Positions 25,454 through 35,239 are shown, counted from the stretch's first letter. The stretch: 64,000 nt of DNA from Panacagrimonas sp965216805 (GCF_965216805.1 NZ_CBDCGN010000003.1:930001-994000), one strand, 5' to 3'. A program made the numbers and translations. Notes: generated by a model not told the origin, from the letters alone.

Positions 25454-27297
25454 TGTCCGCATTGCTCGAACACGATGTGCTCGTCGTCGGTGCCGGCGGC
25501 TGCGGCCTCAATCTGTCGATCTTCCTGGCCGACCTGGGTGTCGATTTCCTCACCGTGGAGCGCAACACGGCGCTCGCCAATCTGCCCAAGGCGCATTACC
25601 TCAACCAGCGCAGCATGGAGATTCTGCGCCAGCATGGCGTGGCCGAAGACATCTATGCGCTGGGCACACCGCCGCACAACATGTCGCGGGCGATGTGGCT
25701 GACCACGCTCGGCGGCGATGGTCCGCATGATCGCAAGGTGATCTACGAGATGGACGGTATCGGCGGCACCGGCGATTCCCAGCGCGCGATCTACGACCGC
25801 GACAGCGCCTGCCGCAGTGCCAATCTGCCGCTGATCCGTTCGGAGCCGATCTTCCGGCGTCACGTCGAACAGCGCGCGCCGGGCCGCCTGCGCTTCGGCA
25901 CCGAACTGATCCACTTCGAGCAGGACGCCGACGGCGTGACGGCGACCCTCCGTGATGTGCAGTCGGGCGACCAGCGCCAGGTCCGCGCGCGGTACTTGAT
26001 CGGCGCCGACGGTGGCCGCACGCTCGGTAAGGCGCTGGGCAACCCGATGGTCGGGCCCTCGGGTCTGGCGAAGAACGTCACTGTGCATTTCAGCGCCGAC
26101 CTGTCCAAGGTGCTGCTCGATGATCGGGTGATGCTGCATTTCTTCATACACCCCACGCGGCGCGGCCCCTTGGCCAGCGGTGCACTGGTTCCCGCCGGCG
26201 GCGACGACGCGCGTTGGGGCCGGCACAGTCGGGAGTGGATCTTCCATTTCATGGTGGCGCCGGACGATCCTTCGCACTTCGACGAGGCGATGGTCACGCA
26301 GCAGATTCGCGAACTGCTCAAGCTGCCGGACCTGGGCATATCCGTGCACCGGATCAGCCACTGGATGATCGAGGCGGTGCTGGCCCGGAAATATCAGTTC
26401 GGTCGCGTGCTGCTGGCCGGCGACGCGGTGCATCGGCATCCGCCGGCATCGGGGCTGGGCCTCAACACCGGCATTCAGGACGCGCACAACCTGGCGTGGA
26501 AGCTGGCCCTGGTCACCCGTGGTCACGCAGCTTCGAGCTTGCTGGAAAGCTACGAGCTGGAGCGTCGGCCGGTCGGCTCGTTCAACGTGGCCTGGGCGCT
26601 GTCGAGTTACTGGAATCATCTGCTCAGCGCCGCGTCGATCTTTGCGATCCATCCGGCCAATGTCTACGAAGCGGTGGGTCAGCCGGACGAAGACAACGAG
26701 ATCTCCGGGCTGTTCGCCGACACCCCGGACGGCCGCATGCGACGTGCGCGGATGCAGGAAGTCTTCAGTACCCATCGCGTCGAGATGTTTGATCACGACG
26801 TCGAACTCGGCTTCGTCTACGAGCAAGGCGCGCTGATTCCGGACGGCACGCCGACACCGTCACGCGACCCCTGGGGCTCGAACTATTTCCCGACCACGCG
26901 GCCCGGGCATCGCTTGCCGCACGCCTGGCTGGAGGCGGATGGCCGTCGCCGTTCTACGCACGACCTGATCGGCAACAGCGCGGATTTCGTGCTTGTCACC
27001 GGCGTCCGGGGCCAGGCCTGGTGCGATGCCGCCGCCAGGCTCAAGCGCGATCTGGACTGCGGCCTGCGCGTCGTACGCATCGCGCCGGACGGCGATGCGG
27101 TAGATACCGATCACGCCTGGAACGCGCTCAAAGGGGTGGCCGATGACGGCGCCATTCTGGTCCGCCCCGACGCGATGGTGGCGTGGCGCTCACCCGGCAT
27201 CAGCGGCGATCCACTGGCGACGCTGCAACAGGTTTTCGCCCGGCTGCTCGGCCGGAGTCCCTTACATTGCTCGGTAAACCCACATGCAAACGCTTGA
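25453..27297 (+). CDS. FAD-dependent aromatic monooxygenase, phenol hydroxylase/2,4-dichlorophenol hydroxylase-like (copy 1)
   Basis: The 614-residue product has the class A flavoprotein hydroxylase motifs in order: VVGAGGCGLNLSIF (FAD beta-alpha-beta fold), LIGADGGRTLG (DG motif) and LLAGDAVHRHPPASGLG (GD motif). A thioredoxin-like C-terminal domain follows, as in TfdB and PheA. It hydroxylates phenolic rings ortho to an existing hydroxyl using NAD(P)H and oxygen. It ends 14 bases inside the next gene, a close paralogue, and the pair is almost certainly co-translated. Confidence 0.9.
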   Translation: MSALLEHDVLVVGAGGCGLNLSIFLADLGVDFLTVERNTALANLPKAHYLNQRSMEILRQHGVAEDIYALGTPPHNMSRAMWLTTLGGDGPHDRKVIYEMDGIGGTGDSQRAIYDRDSACRSANLPLIRSEPIFRRHVEQRAPGRLRFGTELIHFEQDADGVTATLRDVQSGDQRQVRARYLIGADGGRTLGKALGNPMVGPSGLAKNVTVHFSADLSKVLLDDRVMLHFFIHPTRRGPLASGALVPAGGDDARWGRHSREWIFHFMVAPDDPSHFDEAMVTQQIRELLKLPDLGISVHRISHWMIEAVLARKYQFGRVLLAGDAVHRHPPASGLGLNTGIQDAHNLAWKLALVTRGHAASSLLESYELERRPVGSFNVAWALSSYWNHLLSAASIFAIHPANVYEAVGQPDEDNEISGLFADTPDGRMRRARMQEVFSTHRVEMFDHDVELGFVYEQGALIPDGTPTPSRDPWGSNYFPTTRPGHRLPHAWLEADGRRRSTHDLIGNSADFVLVTGVRGQAWCDAAARLKRDLDCGLRVVRIAPDGDAVDTDHAWNALKGVADDGAILVRPDAMVAWRSPGISGDPLATLQQVFARLLGRSPLHCSVNPHANA

Positions 27298-29038
27298 AAT
27301 CCCGGTTCTGATCTGCGGTGGCGGTGGCTCCGGCCTGTCGCTGTCGATCTTCCTGTCGGCGCTGGGCGTGCAGTCCATGCTGGTGGAGCGACACCACACC
27401 ACCTCGCATCTGCCCAAGGCGCACTACCTCAACCAGCGCAGCATGGAGATCCTGCGCGAGCACGGCATCGCCGACACCATCTACGCCCAAGGCACACCAT
27501 TCGAGAACATGGGTTGCGTGGCGTGGATGACCTCGCTGGGCGGCGACGGCCCGGTCGACGGCAAGACGCTCTACAAGATGGACGCCTTCGGCGGCGGCAG
27601 GCTGCAGGCGGCGTACGAGGCCGACAGTCCCACCCGTTCCGGCAATCTGCCGCTGATCCGGCTGGAGCCGGTGCTGCGCGAGTTCGCCGAGAAGCAACCG
27701 CTGGCGACCGTGCGCTTCAGCCACGAGCTGCTGCGCTACGAACAGGACGCCAGTGGCGTGACCTCGGTGGTGAAGAACCTGGACAGCGGCGAGGAGTTCA
27801 CCGTGCGCTCGCAGGTGTTGATTGGCTCCGATCGCCATCGCACGGTGGGTCCGCCGCTGGGCATCGAACTGCAAGGGCCCACCAACATGGTGGACATGGT
27901 GGCCACCCACCTGAGCGCAGATTTTTCGAAGTACATCGACGACGACTCGCCGCTGATCCGCTGGTTCAGCAATCCGGCCAGCGGCGCCTGGGGCAGCGGC
28001 GCCATGGTGGCGATGGGGCCGACGCACTTCGACCGCCGCTCCGAAGAATGGGTGTTTCATTTTGCGTTCCAGCCCGGCGATCCCAACTTCAACGAGGACG
28101 ACATCGCGCCGCGCATCAAGCAATTGCTGAAGACGCCGGACGTCGACATCAAGGTACACAAGGTCAGCCACTGGATCGTCGAATGCGTGCTGGCCAATCA
28201 CTACGGCCGTGATCGCGTGTGGGTGATCGGCGATGCCGCGCACCGGCATCCGCCCACCACCGGCCTGGGTCTCAATTCCGGCATCCAGGACGCGCACAAC
28301 CTGGCCTGGAAGATCGCCGCGGTGGTCAACGAGCAGGCCGGCCTGGACCTGCTCAAGACCTACGAGGCCGAGCGCCGTCCGGTGGCCGAGCGCAACACCA
28401 AGTGGGCGCTGTTCACCTTCATGAATCACTTCATCATCGAACCTGGCTTCGGCATGATTCCGGGCGCGCCGGCCGAAGCCAATCTCGCCGCCTTCATGAC
28501 CCTGCTGGCCGAAGGCTGGGAAGGCGACACCGCGCGTGCGCGCATGCACGAGGTGCTCAACACGCAGCGCACCGAATTCCAGGCGCACGACATCGAGATC
28601 GGCTTTTCCTATGCGAGCGCGGCCATCGTCGCCGACGGCACTCCGGCACCGCCGCGCGCGGCGATGGGCGATGTGCATGTGCCGAGCACGCGGCCGGGGC
28701 ATCGCCTGCCGCACGCCTGGGTCCGCCACGACGCCCGGCGCGTGTCCACTCATGATCTGTGCGGCCGCGGCCGTTTCGTGCTGATCACCGGCGCGAACCA
28801 CGCGCAGTGGCAGGACGCCGCGGCGCAGGCAGCGCAACGGCACGGCGTCCGCGTCGAGGTGATCGCGCTCGACGCCGCGGCCGACCTCGACGGACGTTGG
28901 GCGCAGGTGCGCCAGATCGGCGACGACGGCGCCATCCTGGTGCGTCCGGACGTGCATGTGGGCTGGCGCAGCCCAGGCGCAGTTTCCGATCCGGCGAGCG
29001 TGCTGAGCGCCGCCCTGGCTGCAATTCTGGCCAAGTAA
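27284..29038 (+). CDS. FAD-dependent aromatic monooxygenase, tandem paralogue (copy 2)
   Basis: The 584-residue product starts inside the end of copy 1 (14-base overlap). It shares with it PKAHYLNQRSMEILR and the GD motif GDAAHRHPPTTGLGLN. Its FAD motif is CGGGGSGLSLSIF. The DG motif is altered: GSDRHRTVG in place of the usual GADG-x-R-S pattern, with Arg where Gly is nearly invariant. This could change NADPH or flavin interplay, or indicate a specialised or impaired enzyme. Possible roles are hydroxylation of a second intermediate or partnership with copy 1. Confidence 0.88.
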   Translation: MQTLEIPVLICGGGGSGLSLSIFLSALGVQSMLVERHHTTSHLPKAHYLNQRSMEILREHGIADTIYAQGTPFENMGCVAWMTSLGGDGPVDGKTLYKMDAFGGGRLQAAYEADSPTRSGNLPLIRLEPVLREFAEKQPLATVRFSHELLRYEQDASGVTSVVKNLDSGEEFTVRSQVLIGSDRHRTVGPPLGIELQGPTNMVDMVATHLSADFSKYIDDDSPLIRWFSNPASGAWGSGAMVAMGPTHFDRRSEEWVFHFAFQPGDPNFNEDDIAPRIKQLLKTPDVDIKVHKVSHWIVECVLANHYGRDRVWVIGDAAHRHPPTTGLGLNSGIQDAHNLAWKIAAVVNEQAGLDLLKTYEAERRPVAERNTKWALFTFMNHFIIEPGFGMIPGAPAEANLAAFMTLLAEGWEGDTARARMHEVLNTQRTEFQAHDIEIGFSYASAAIVADGTPAPPRAAMGDVHVPSTRPGHRLPHAWVRHDARRVSTHDLCGRGRFVLITGANHAQWQDAAAQAAQRHGVRVEVIALDAAADLDGRWAQVRQIGDDGAILVRPDVHVGWRSPGAVSDPASVLSAALAAILAK

Positions 29039-29292
29039 CTCCGGCCGGCTGCGGCGACTCGGCAGCAGCCCTACACGAGAAACAGCGCGCCAACCGCAGG
29101 GCGGCCCGTGGCCGCCGGGGTGGGACGGAGCACTACCGTCCGACAGCCCGCGCTCCATCGATAAGTCTGACGGCGGGCACGGCCCACCTCTGCCTGCTTG
29201 CTTGCGCGCCGCGGCGGTCGCCCCGGCGGCCGGCGGCCGTTATGCTCGGAGGCCACGAAGTCTTGTTCCGAACCAGCGCACAGGAGAACCCC

Positions 29293-29859
29293 ATGCTGCT
29301 CGTTGCCGGTGTGTTGTTGTGGTCCCTGGCCCACCTGTCGATCGCGCTGACGCCGCAGGTGCGCGCCCGACTGGTAGCCGGCCTCGGCTTGGTGCCCTAC
29401 AAACTGGCGTTCTCGCTGGTGCTGGTGCTCGCGCTGGTCATGATCGTGGCAGGCTGGCGCGACGCGGGGGTGTCCTCGTTATGGGTGCCGCCAGCGGGTA
29501 TGCGCCATCTGACCTTGCTCCTGGTGCCGATCGCGGTGGTTCTGTTTCTCAGTGCCCGCATGCCAACCGACATCAAGCAGCTCATCCGTCACCCCCAGTT
29601 GACCGGGGTCAAGCTGTGGGCGGTTGCGCACCTGCTGGCCAATGGCGAGGTGCGTTCGATCATCCTGTTTGGCGGCCTGCTGGCCTGGGCGGTGGCGGAA
29701 GTGATCGTGATCAACCGTCGCGAGGGCGCGCGGCGCAAGCCGCCACGCGTGGGGATGCTCAAGAGCCTGCTGAGCGCAGCCGCGGGCCTGGTGGTTGCGG
29801 CGCTGCTCCTGTTTGCGCATCCCTGGATCGCCGGCATTCCGGTGATGACGCACGGCTGA
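29293..29859 (+). CDS. NnrU family integral membrane protein
   Basis: ATG 29293 has AGGAGA six bases upstream; the open frame runs further 5' but without a ribosome site. The 188-residue product has about five or six membrane helices and the NnrU features WSLAHLSIAL and GVKLWAVAHLLANGE with conserved histidines in the membrane. NnrU proteins are linked to nitric oxide/nitrite reduction in some bacteria, while many others, as here, lack denitrification neighbours; a heme or isomerase-type role has been suggested for relatives. Function in this cell is uncertain. Confidence 0.8.
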   Translation: MLLVAGVLLWSLAHLSIALTPQVRARLVAGLGLVPYKLAFSLVLVLALVMIVAGWRDAGVSSLWVPPAGMRHLTLLLVPIAVVLFLSARMPTDIKQLIRHPQLTGVKLWAVAHLLANGEVRSIILFGGLLAWAVAEVIVINRREGARRKPPRVGMLKSLLSAAAGLVVAALLLFAHPWIAGIPVMTHG

Positions 29860-29959
29860 GCGCGTCGATGAGATCGGTAGCGGCTGGGTCGTCGGCCGCC
29901 GCGATGGTATCTTCCACAACCTACCGATGCCTTTGGCTCATGAGTTAGGAGATTTTTCG

Positions 29960-30274
29960 ATGTCTGCGTCCGTCTGGCGGTTTGCCTGCTCTGCTGTTCT
30001 CGCCCTCGGCCTGGTGACGGCTGCCGGTTGCGCTTCCAACGAAGTGATCGATGCCAGCAGCACCGAGTCCATCATCGCGGGCGTCGACAAGGGCGACGAG
30101 GTACGTATCAAGACGCGTAAAGATGCGGTGCATACCTTTGTCGTGACCAAGATCACCAACAAGGCGCTTTACGGCGATAACGCGCGCGTGGTCTACGAAG
30201 ACATGGCCGAAGTCGAAGTGGTCGGCGAAGGTGGCGAGAAGAAAGAAGGCGGGTTCTTCAGTCGCCTGTTCTGA
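29960..30274 (+). CDS. Small lipoprotein, unknown function
   Basis: The 104-residue product starts at ATG 29960, nine bases after TTAGGAG. Residues 1-24 form a lipoprotein signal with lipobox TAAGC. The mature part is a small beta-rich domain (GDEVRIKTRKDAVHTFVV) ending in lysine, glutamate and phenylalanine. It may sit in the inner leaflet of the outer membrane. No partner gene is evident. Confidence 0.75.
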   Translation: MSASVWRFACSAVLALGLVTAAGCASNEVIDASSTESIIAGVDKGDEVRIKTRKDAVHTFVVTKITNKALYGDNARVVYEDMAEVEVVGEGGEKKEGGFFSRLF

Positions 30275-30282
30275 GTCTGTGG

Positions 30283-30303
30283 CCGGCGCATTGCGTGCGC
30301 CGG
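30283..30303. other. Hairpin between convergent genes
   Basis: CCGGCGCA and TGCGCCGG form a perfect 8-bp stem around TTGCG between the lipoprotein gene and the reversed proline iminopeptidase gene. There is no T-tract on either strand, so terminator activity is possible but weakly supported. Confidence 0.4.
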
Positions 30304-30314
30304 GCCGCTGAACT

Positions 30315-31262
30315 TCACGCCAGGCTGCTGGCGAAACCGTCGGTTGCCGCCATCAGTCGCTGCAGGATGCCCGCTTCGCTGGCCGCATGGCCGGCGTCGG
30401 CGACGACCGAGAACTCCGCTTCGGGCCACGCGCGGTGCAACTCCCAGGCGGATTTCAGCGGGCACACCACGTCATAGCGGCCGTGCACGATCACTGCCGG
30501 TATGTGGCGGATGCGATGGACATTCTCGATCAGCCAGCCGTCGGATTCGAAGAAGCCGCGGTTGACGAAGTAATGGCATTCGATGCGGGCAAAGGCCTCG
30601 GCAAACCGTGCTTCGCCGAAGCGCAACAGCAAATCCGGAGCCGGCCGCAGCTTGCTGGTGGAACCCTCCCAGATGCTCCATGCACGCGCCGCCTGCAGCC
30701 GGATCGCGGCATCGGGGCCGGTCAGGCGCCGGTGGTAGGCGGCCAGCAGATCGCCGCGTTCGGCCGCGGGAATCGGCTCCAGGAAATGCTCCCAGGCGTC
30801 GGGGAACAGCCAGCTCGCACCCTCCTGATAGAACCAGTCCACTTCCTGTTTGCGCAGTAAGAAAATGCCTCGCAATACCAGGGCACGGGCACGCTCGGGA
30901 TGTGTCTGCGCATAGGCCAGCGCCAGGGTCGAACCCCAGGAGCCGCCGAACAACAGCCACGACGCCACCCCCAGGTGTTCGCGGACCCGCTCGATGTCCG
31001 CCACCAGATCCCAGGTGGTATTGCCGCGCAGTTCGGCGTGCGGAGTCGAGCGGCCGCAGCCGCGCTGGTCGAACAGCACGATGCGATATCGCGCGGGGTC
31101 GAAGAACTGGCGGTGCCAGGGTTCCACGCCTCCGCCCGGACCGCCGTGGATGTACAGGGCAGGGATGCCCTCGGGATTGCCGCATTCCTCGATGTAAAGC
31201 TCGTGCAGGGTGTCGACGCGCAGGCGATGCGTGCGGTAGGGCTCGGTATGGGGGTAGGGCAT
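30315..31262 (-). CDS. pip: Proline iminopeptidase
   Basis: The 315-residue product is an alpha/beta-hydrolase with the features of bacterial proline iminopeptidases: HGGPGGGVEPWHRQFFDP (oxyanion region), DQRGCGRSTPH, nucleophile serine in GGSWGSTLAL and a late histidine in DAGHAASE. It removes N-terminal proline from peptides in the cytosol. Length is normal. It is divergent from the transglycosylase gene and not in an operon. Confidence 0.93.
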   Translation of the reverse strand: MPYPHTEPYRTHRLRVDTLHELYIEECGNPEGIPALYIHGGPGGGVEPWHRQFFDPARYRIVLFDQRGCGRSTPHAELRGNTTWDLVADIERVREHLGVASWLLFGGSWGSTLALAYAQTHPERARALVLRGIFLLRKQEVDWFYQEGASWLFPDAWEHFLEPIPAAERGDLLAAYHRRLTGPDAAIRLQAARAWSIWEGSTSKLRPAPDLLLRFGEARFAEAFARIECHYFVNRGFFESDGWLIENVHRIRHIPAVIVHGRYDVVCPLKSAWELHRAWPEAEFSVVADAGHAASEAGILQRLMAATDGFASSLA

Positions 31263-31440
31263 TGCCGGCGGTTGAGGTCAGACGTGTCGGCATGGTGCCG
31301 CATGCGTTCGCCGACTGACCAATTTTCCGTCGCCGGTCGTCGCGTATTGCGTTGAAGGCGAGTGGCGTGCGCGCTAGCATCGAAGCTCGCGGCAGTCGCA
31401 GCGGTGAGCCGCATTCTCGAGCCGCAATCCGGAGTTGACG

Positions 31441-33144
31441 ATGGGGTGGGAATTGCAACGACGTGGCGTTCGGGTGTGGGTGTCGTTGATGGGCTGGAGC
31501 CTCGCATCGGCGGTGCAGGCGACCAGCGGCGCTGGCGGCGCGTCTCCAGCGCCGGTTCCCGTTGCCGCGACGGCAACCCCCTGGAGCAGCAAACTCGACG
31601 GCGTCGACGACCAGCACCTGTTTCCGCGCTACTCGCTGCTCGAACCCAATGTGAAGTTCTGGACGCGCGTGTTCGGCGAGTACTCCGAACATCAGAGCGT
31701 GATCCACTCGATGACGCATCTGGATCTGGTGTTCGAGGTGCTGGATTTTCGCGGCCAGGCCACGCACATGGACCCGGCGTCGCTGCGCAAGCTGAAGAAC
31801 GCCGAGGAGACCGAAGCCAGGGCAGCAGTACGCAAGCAGCTGAAGGCGATTCACGCCAAGCGGCATGCGCCTGAGACGCTGAGTGGCGAGCAGCGGCGCA
31901 TCTACCGGATGTTCGACCGTCTGAAAGCCGACGACGACCGGTTCCTGAAGGCGGCGGACGATCTGCGCGCGCAGCGCGGCTTGCGCGAGCGCACCTATCA
32001 GGCACTGGAAATATCCGGCAAGTACCTGCCGGCGATGGAAGATGTGTTCACTTCCTACGAACTGCCGCTACGGCTCACCCGATTGCCGCTGGTGGAGTCC
32101 AGCTTCAACGTGGAGGCCTACTCCAAGGTCGGCGCGGCCGGCTTGTGGCAGTTCATACCGTCGTCCGCGCGCATCTACATGCGCTTGGACGAAGTGGTGG
32201 ACGACCGCCGCGATCCCTGGACCAGCACCGATGCGGCCGCGCGCCACCTGCGCGACGACTACGCCATGCTCGGCAGTTGGCCGCTGGCGCTGACCGCCTA
32301 CAACCACGGACGCGGCGGCGTTGCGCGCGGCCTGCGCGAGACCGGTGGCACCGAGTTGCCCGATCTGGTGCGCCATTACACCAACCGGCGTTTCGGCTTC
32401 GCGTCGCGCAACTTCTACGCAGAGTTCCTCGCCGCGGCCGATGTCGAGCGCAACTGGAAGGCACACTTCGGTGAAGTTCAGCGCCGCGCTCCGCTGGAAT
32501 TCGAGGTGGTCGAAACCCGCCACTACGTGCCATACGAGACACTCAAGCGCCTGTGCGACGCTGACGACGAGCTGTTCCGCAAGCTCAACCCCGCCTACCG
32601 CCCGGAAGTCATGGATGGTCGTCTGTACGTGCCACCCGGACATCTGATCCGGGTGCCGGCGGGATCGGCCAAGAATTTCGAGGTCGCCTACGCGTCGCTG
32701 GGCGCTCACGAGCGTTTCGAAACTCAGCGCATGTACTACACGCTGCATAAGGTCCGGCGCGGCGACACCCTGTCCGGGCTGGCCAGCCGTTACGGCGTGA
32801 CGCAGAGCGCCATCGCCGGGGCGAGCGGCTTGAAGTCGAGATCGCTGCTGCGGATCGGCCAGGTGCTAAAGGTTCCACCCAAGCTGGAGCGGCGCCCCGG
32901 CCCGGTCACCGTCGCCATGGGCGAAAGCAAGCCCGGTCTGACGCGCACCGAGCAGGCGGCGTCCAAGGCGCGCGTGCCTGCGCCCAAGTTCCGCACGCAT
33001 CGGATCCGCTCCGGCCAGACCCTGACCTCGATCGCGCGGCGCTACAACGTCACCATCGCCGAACTGCGGCGCGCCAACGGCATGGGCGGATCGAGCCGGA
33101 TTCGGGCCGGTGAAAAGCTCAGAGTACCGGCGGGCAGCGGTTGA
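31441..33144 (+). CDS. MltD-like membrane-bound lytic transglycosylase with LysM repeats
   Basis: ATG 31441 has GGAG seven bases upstream; a TTG two codons earlier is less likely. The 567-residue product has an N-terminal hydrophobic region ending near QATSGAGGA and an SLT catalytic domain. The catalytic glutamate lies in LPLVESSFN, followed by GAAGLWQFIP and ALTAYNHGRGG. Two LysM peptidoglycan-binding repeats follow (YTLHKVRRGDTLSGLASRYG and HRIRSGQTLTSIARRYN). This is the MltD arrangement; such enzymes cleave glycan strands with formation of anhydro-muramic ends. No lipobox is obvious. Confidence 0.9.
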   Translation: MGWELQRRGVRVWVSLMGWSLASAVQATSGAGGASPAPVPVAATATPWSSKLDGVDDQHLFPRYSLLEPNVKFWTRVFGEYSEHQSVIHSMTHLDLVFEVLDFRGQATHMDPASLRKLKNAEETEARAAVRKQLKAIHAKRHAPETLSGEQRRIYRMFDRLKADDDRFLKAADDLRAQRGLRERTYQALEISGKYLPAMEDVFTSYELPLRLTRLPLVESSFNVEAYSKVGAAGLWQFIPSSARIYMRLDEVVDDRRDPWTSTDAAARHLRDDYAMLGSWPLALTAYNHGRGGVARGLRETGGTELPDLVRHYTNRRFGFASRNFYAEFLAAADVERNWKAHFGEVQRRAPLEFEVVETRHYVPYETLKRLCDADDELFRKLNPAYRPEVMDGRLYVPPGHLIRVPAGSAKNFEVAYASLGAHERFETQRMYYTLHKVRRGDTLSGLASRYGVTQSAIAGASGLKSRSLLRIGQVLKVPPKLERRPGPVTVAMGESKPGLTRTEQAASKARVPAPKFRTHRIRSGQTLTSIARRYNVTIAELRRANGMGGSSRIRAGEKLRVPAGSG

Positions 33145-33157
33145 CCTCGGTGCGGCG

Positions 33158-33652
33158 TCAGATGAAATAGTCGAAGACGAAGATGCCCACCATGATCAGC
33201 GCGATGACCAGTTTGGCTACGATGCCTAGCATCAAGCCGATCCAGGCGCCGATGCCCGAGGTGGTGGCCTGAGCGATCGGGCGCCGCGCCTTGAGCTCGC
33301 CGGCGACCGCACCGATGAACGGGCCCAGCAACAGTCCCGGCAGCCCGAAGAACATGCCGACAATGGTCCCGACCGTTGCCCCTGCCACTGCCTGAGGGCT
33401 GGCGCCCAGTTTGCGGGCGCCCAGGCTGCCGGCGATGAAATCCAGCACCAGCCCCGCCGCCAGCAGTGCGCCCAACACACCCAGGGTGAAACCGCCGACG
33501 CGGTCGTAATCGCCGACGAACGCCAGCGTCCACAAGCCGCCGAACACAAACGGCAGACCCGGCAAGGCAGGCAACAGCGCGCCGGCCAGACCCACCAGCA
33601 CCATGGCAAAGCCCAGCACGATCATCAGCGGTTCGGTCCATTCCATCGGCAT
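33158..33652 (-). CDS. DUF456 family membrane protein
   Basis: The 164-residue product starts at ATG 33652 and has three or four glycine-rich hydrophobic segments, including LPALPGLPFVFGGLWTLAF and GLPGLLLGPFIGAVAGEL, characteristic of DUF456. The function of this family is unknown. Its gene is divergent from a patatin gene and ends 13 bases past the transglycosylase stop on the other strand. Confidence 0.8.
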   Translation of the reverse strand: MPMEWTEPLMIVLGFAMVLVGLAGALLPALPGLPFVFGGLWTLAFVGDYDRVGGFTLGVLGALLAAGLVLDFIAGSLGARKLGASPQAVAGATVGTIVGMFFGLPGLLLGPFIGAVAGELKARRPIAQATTSGIGAWIGLMLGIVAKLVIALIMVGIFVFDYFI

Positions 33653-33760
33653 ATTGTGGTCGATGGCACGGACGGCGGCGCTGAACGGAATTGCCGGAGG
33701 CGCTTGGCGTGCGGCGCGGCGGTCATGAAGCCGCTCCCGGGCATCGCATACACTGGCGGG

Positions 33761-35239
33761 ATGCCCGCCAAACGCTCGTTCAGGGACCCTATCGCGTTGC
33801 GACTGCGCGAACTGGAATATGCCCAGACTTACTCGGAGTGGCGCGAGATTGCCCAGGAACTCGATCGCCTCGAAGGCGCCGATGCGTGGAAGCAGGACGA
33901 GGCCAGCGAAGACTACGATCATCTGCTGATCCGCGAGCGACTCACCCAGATGCGGCGCTTGCGCTCGGCTGGCGAGGTCCGCCATCTGGTCCATGAATTG
34001 CACGAGGGTCTGCACGGCAACCTCGGCAATATCACCACGCCCGCGCTTTATGCTTTTGCGCGTTTCGGCACCAAGCGCCTGATCGAGGAATACCTGACCG
34101 AGGTGGTGCGCTGCCTGGATTATCTGTGCGCAGGCGATTTCGCGGACTTTTCGGCCGACGAGAAGATTGTGTTCTTCAAGCGCACCGCGACCAGCTTCGG
34201 GCGCAGCGCGATGCTGCTGTCGGGCGGCGCGACGCTGGGAATGTTCCATCTGGGGGTGATCAAAGCGCTGTCCGAGCAGGGACTGCTGCCGCGCGTCATC
34301 AGCGGGTCGAGTGCCGGCTCCATCATCGGCGGCATGGTCGGCACGCGCGACGATGCGCAGTTGCCGCAGCTGTTCGATCCCGAAAACCTCAATCTTGCCG
34401 CGTTCCAGCGCCTGAATCTGCGCGGCGCCCTGCAAAGCGGCGGCCTGATGGACCCAACCCTGTTGCAGCAATGTCTGTTGCACAACCTGGGCGAGGAAAC
34501 CTTCACCGAGGCGTTCCAGCGCACACGCCGCATCGTGGGGGTCACCGTGTCCGCGGCCGAGGAACACCAGCAAGGCCGCCTGCTCAACTACCTCACCGCT
34601 CCCAACGTGTTGCTGCGTCAGGCGGTGCTGGCATCCTGCGCGGTGCCGGGCGTGTTCCCGCCGGTGCAACTGCTCGCCCGCGATTTCCAGGGCGAGGTGG
34701 TCCCGTATCTGCCGTCCAAGCGTTGGATCGACGGCACCGTCTACAGCGACCTGCCAATGCTGCGGCTGGCGCGGCTGCACAACGTCAACCATTACATCGT
34801 CAGCCAGACCAACCCGCACGTGGTGCCGTTCATGGTCGACGAGGCCAAGCAGGCCCGCGGGCTGATGCCGCTGGCGCGCCAGCTGGCGCTGGGCGCGGGA
34901 CGCAGCACCATGCGGCTGGCGCGAACGCATCTGCAAGGGTCGCCGGTGCGGCGGGTCGCCGACCAGCTCAACGCGGTCATGGCGCAGCGTTATTCCGGCG
35001 ACATCAACATTTTGCCGCGCCATTCGCCGCGGCAATTGCTCAGAATGTTCAGCAACTTGAACGCACGCGAACTGGCTCAGTTCATCCGCGAAGGCGAGCG
35101 CGCAACCTGGCCGCGCATCGAGCGCATCCGCAACCAGACCGCGATCTCGCGCGCGTTCGAATCCTGCCTTTTGACGCTCAAGCTGGCGCGTACGGATCGT
35201 CTGACGCCACGCAGCCGGGTACGTCGCGTCGCGCGCTGA
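33761..35239 (+). CDS. Patatin-like phospholipase with N-terminal DUF3336-type region
   Basis: ATG 33761 is chosen for its position just before the family's usual N-terminal block; in-frame ATGs at 33725 and 33656 are alternatives. The 492-residue product has an N-terminal helical region (about 1-140) as in fungal/bacterial triacylglycerol-lipase-like patatins. The patatin core follows: SGGATLGMFHLG (oxyanion), GSSAGS (Ser nucleophile) and WIDGTVYSDLP (Asp of the dyad). It probably hydrolyses acyl esters of phospholipids or neutral lipids. No signal peptide is seen. Confidence 0.87.
   Translation: MPAKRSFRDPIALRLRELEYAQTYSEWREIAQELDRLEGADAWKQDEASEDYDHLLIRERLTQMRRLRSAGEVRHLVHELHEGLHGNLGNITTPALYAFARFGTKRLIEEYLTEVVRCLDYLCAGDFADFSADEKIVFFKRTATSFGRSAMLLSGGATLGMFHLGVIKALSEQGLLPRVISGSSAGSIIGGMVGTRDDAQLPQLFDPENLNLAAFQRLNLRGALQSGGLMDPTLLQQCLLHNLGEETFTEAFQRTRRIVGVTVSAAEEHQQGRLLNYLTAPNVLLRQAVLASCAVPGVFPPVQLLARDFQGEVVPYLPSKRWIDGTVYSDLPMLRLARLHNVNHYIVSQTNPHVVPFMVDEAKQARGLMPLARQLALGAGRSTMRLARTHLQGSPVRRVADQLNAVMAQRYSGDINILPRHSPRQLLRMFSNLNARELAQFIREGERATWPRIERIRNQTAISRAFESCLLTLKLARTDRLTPRSRVRRVAR

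Noticed and set aside
29100..29120. GC hairpin (GGCGGCC CGT GGCCGCC) after the second flavin hydroxylase
   Set aside because: Three-base loop and no T-tract; too weak to call a terminator.
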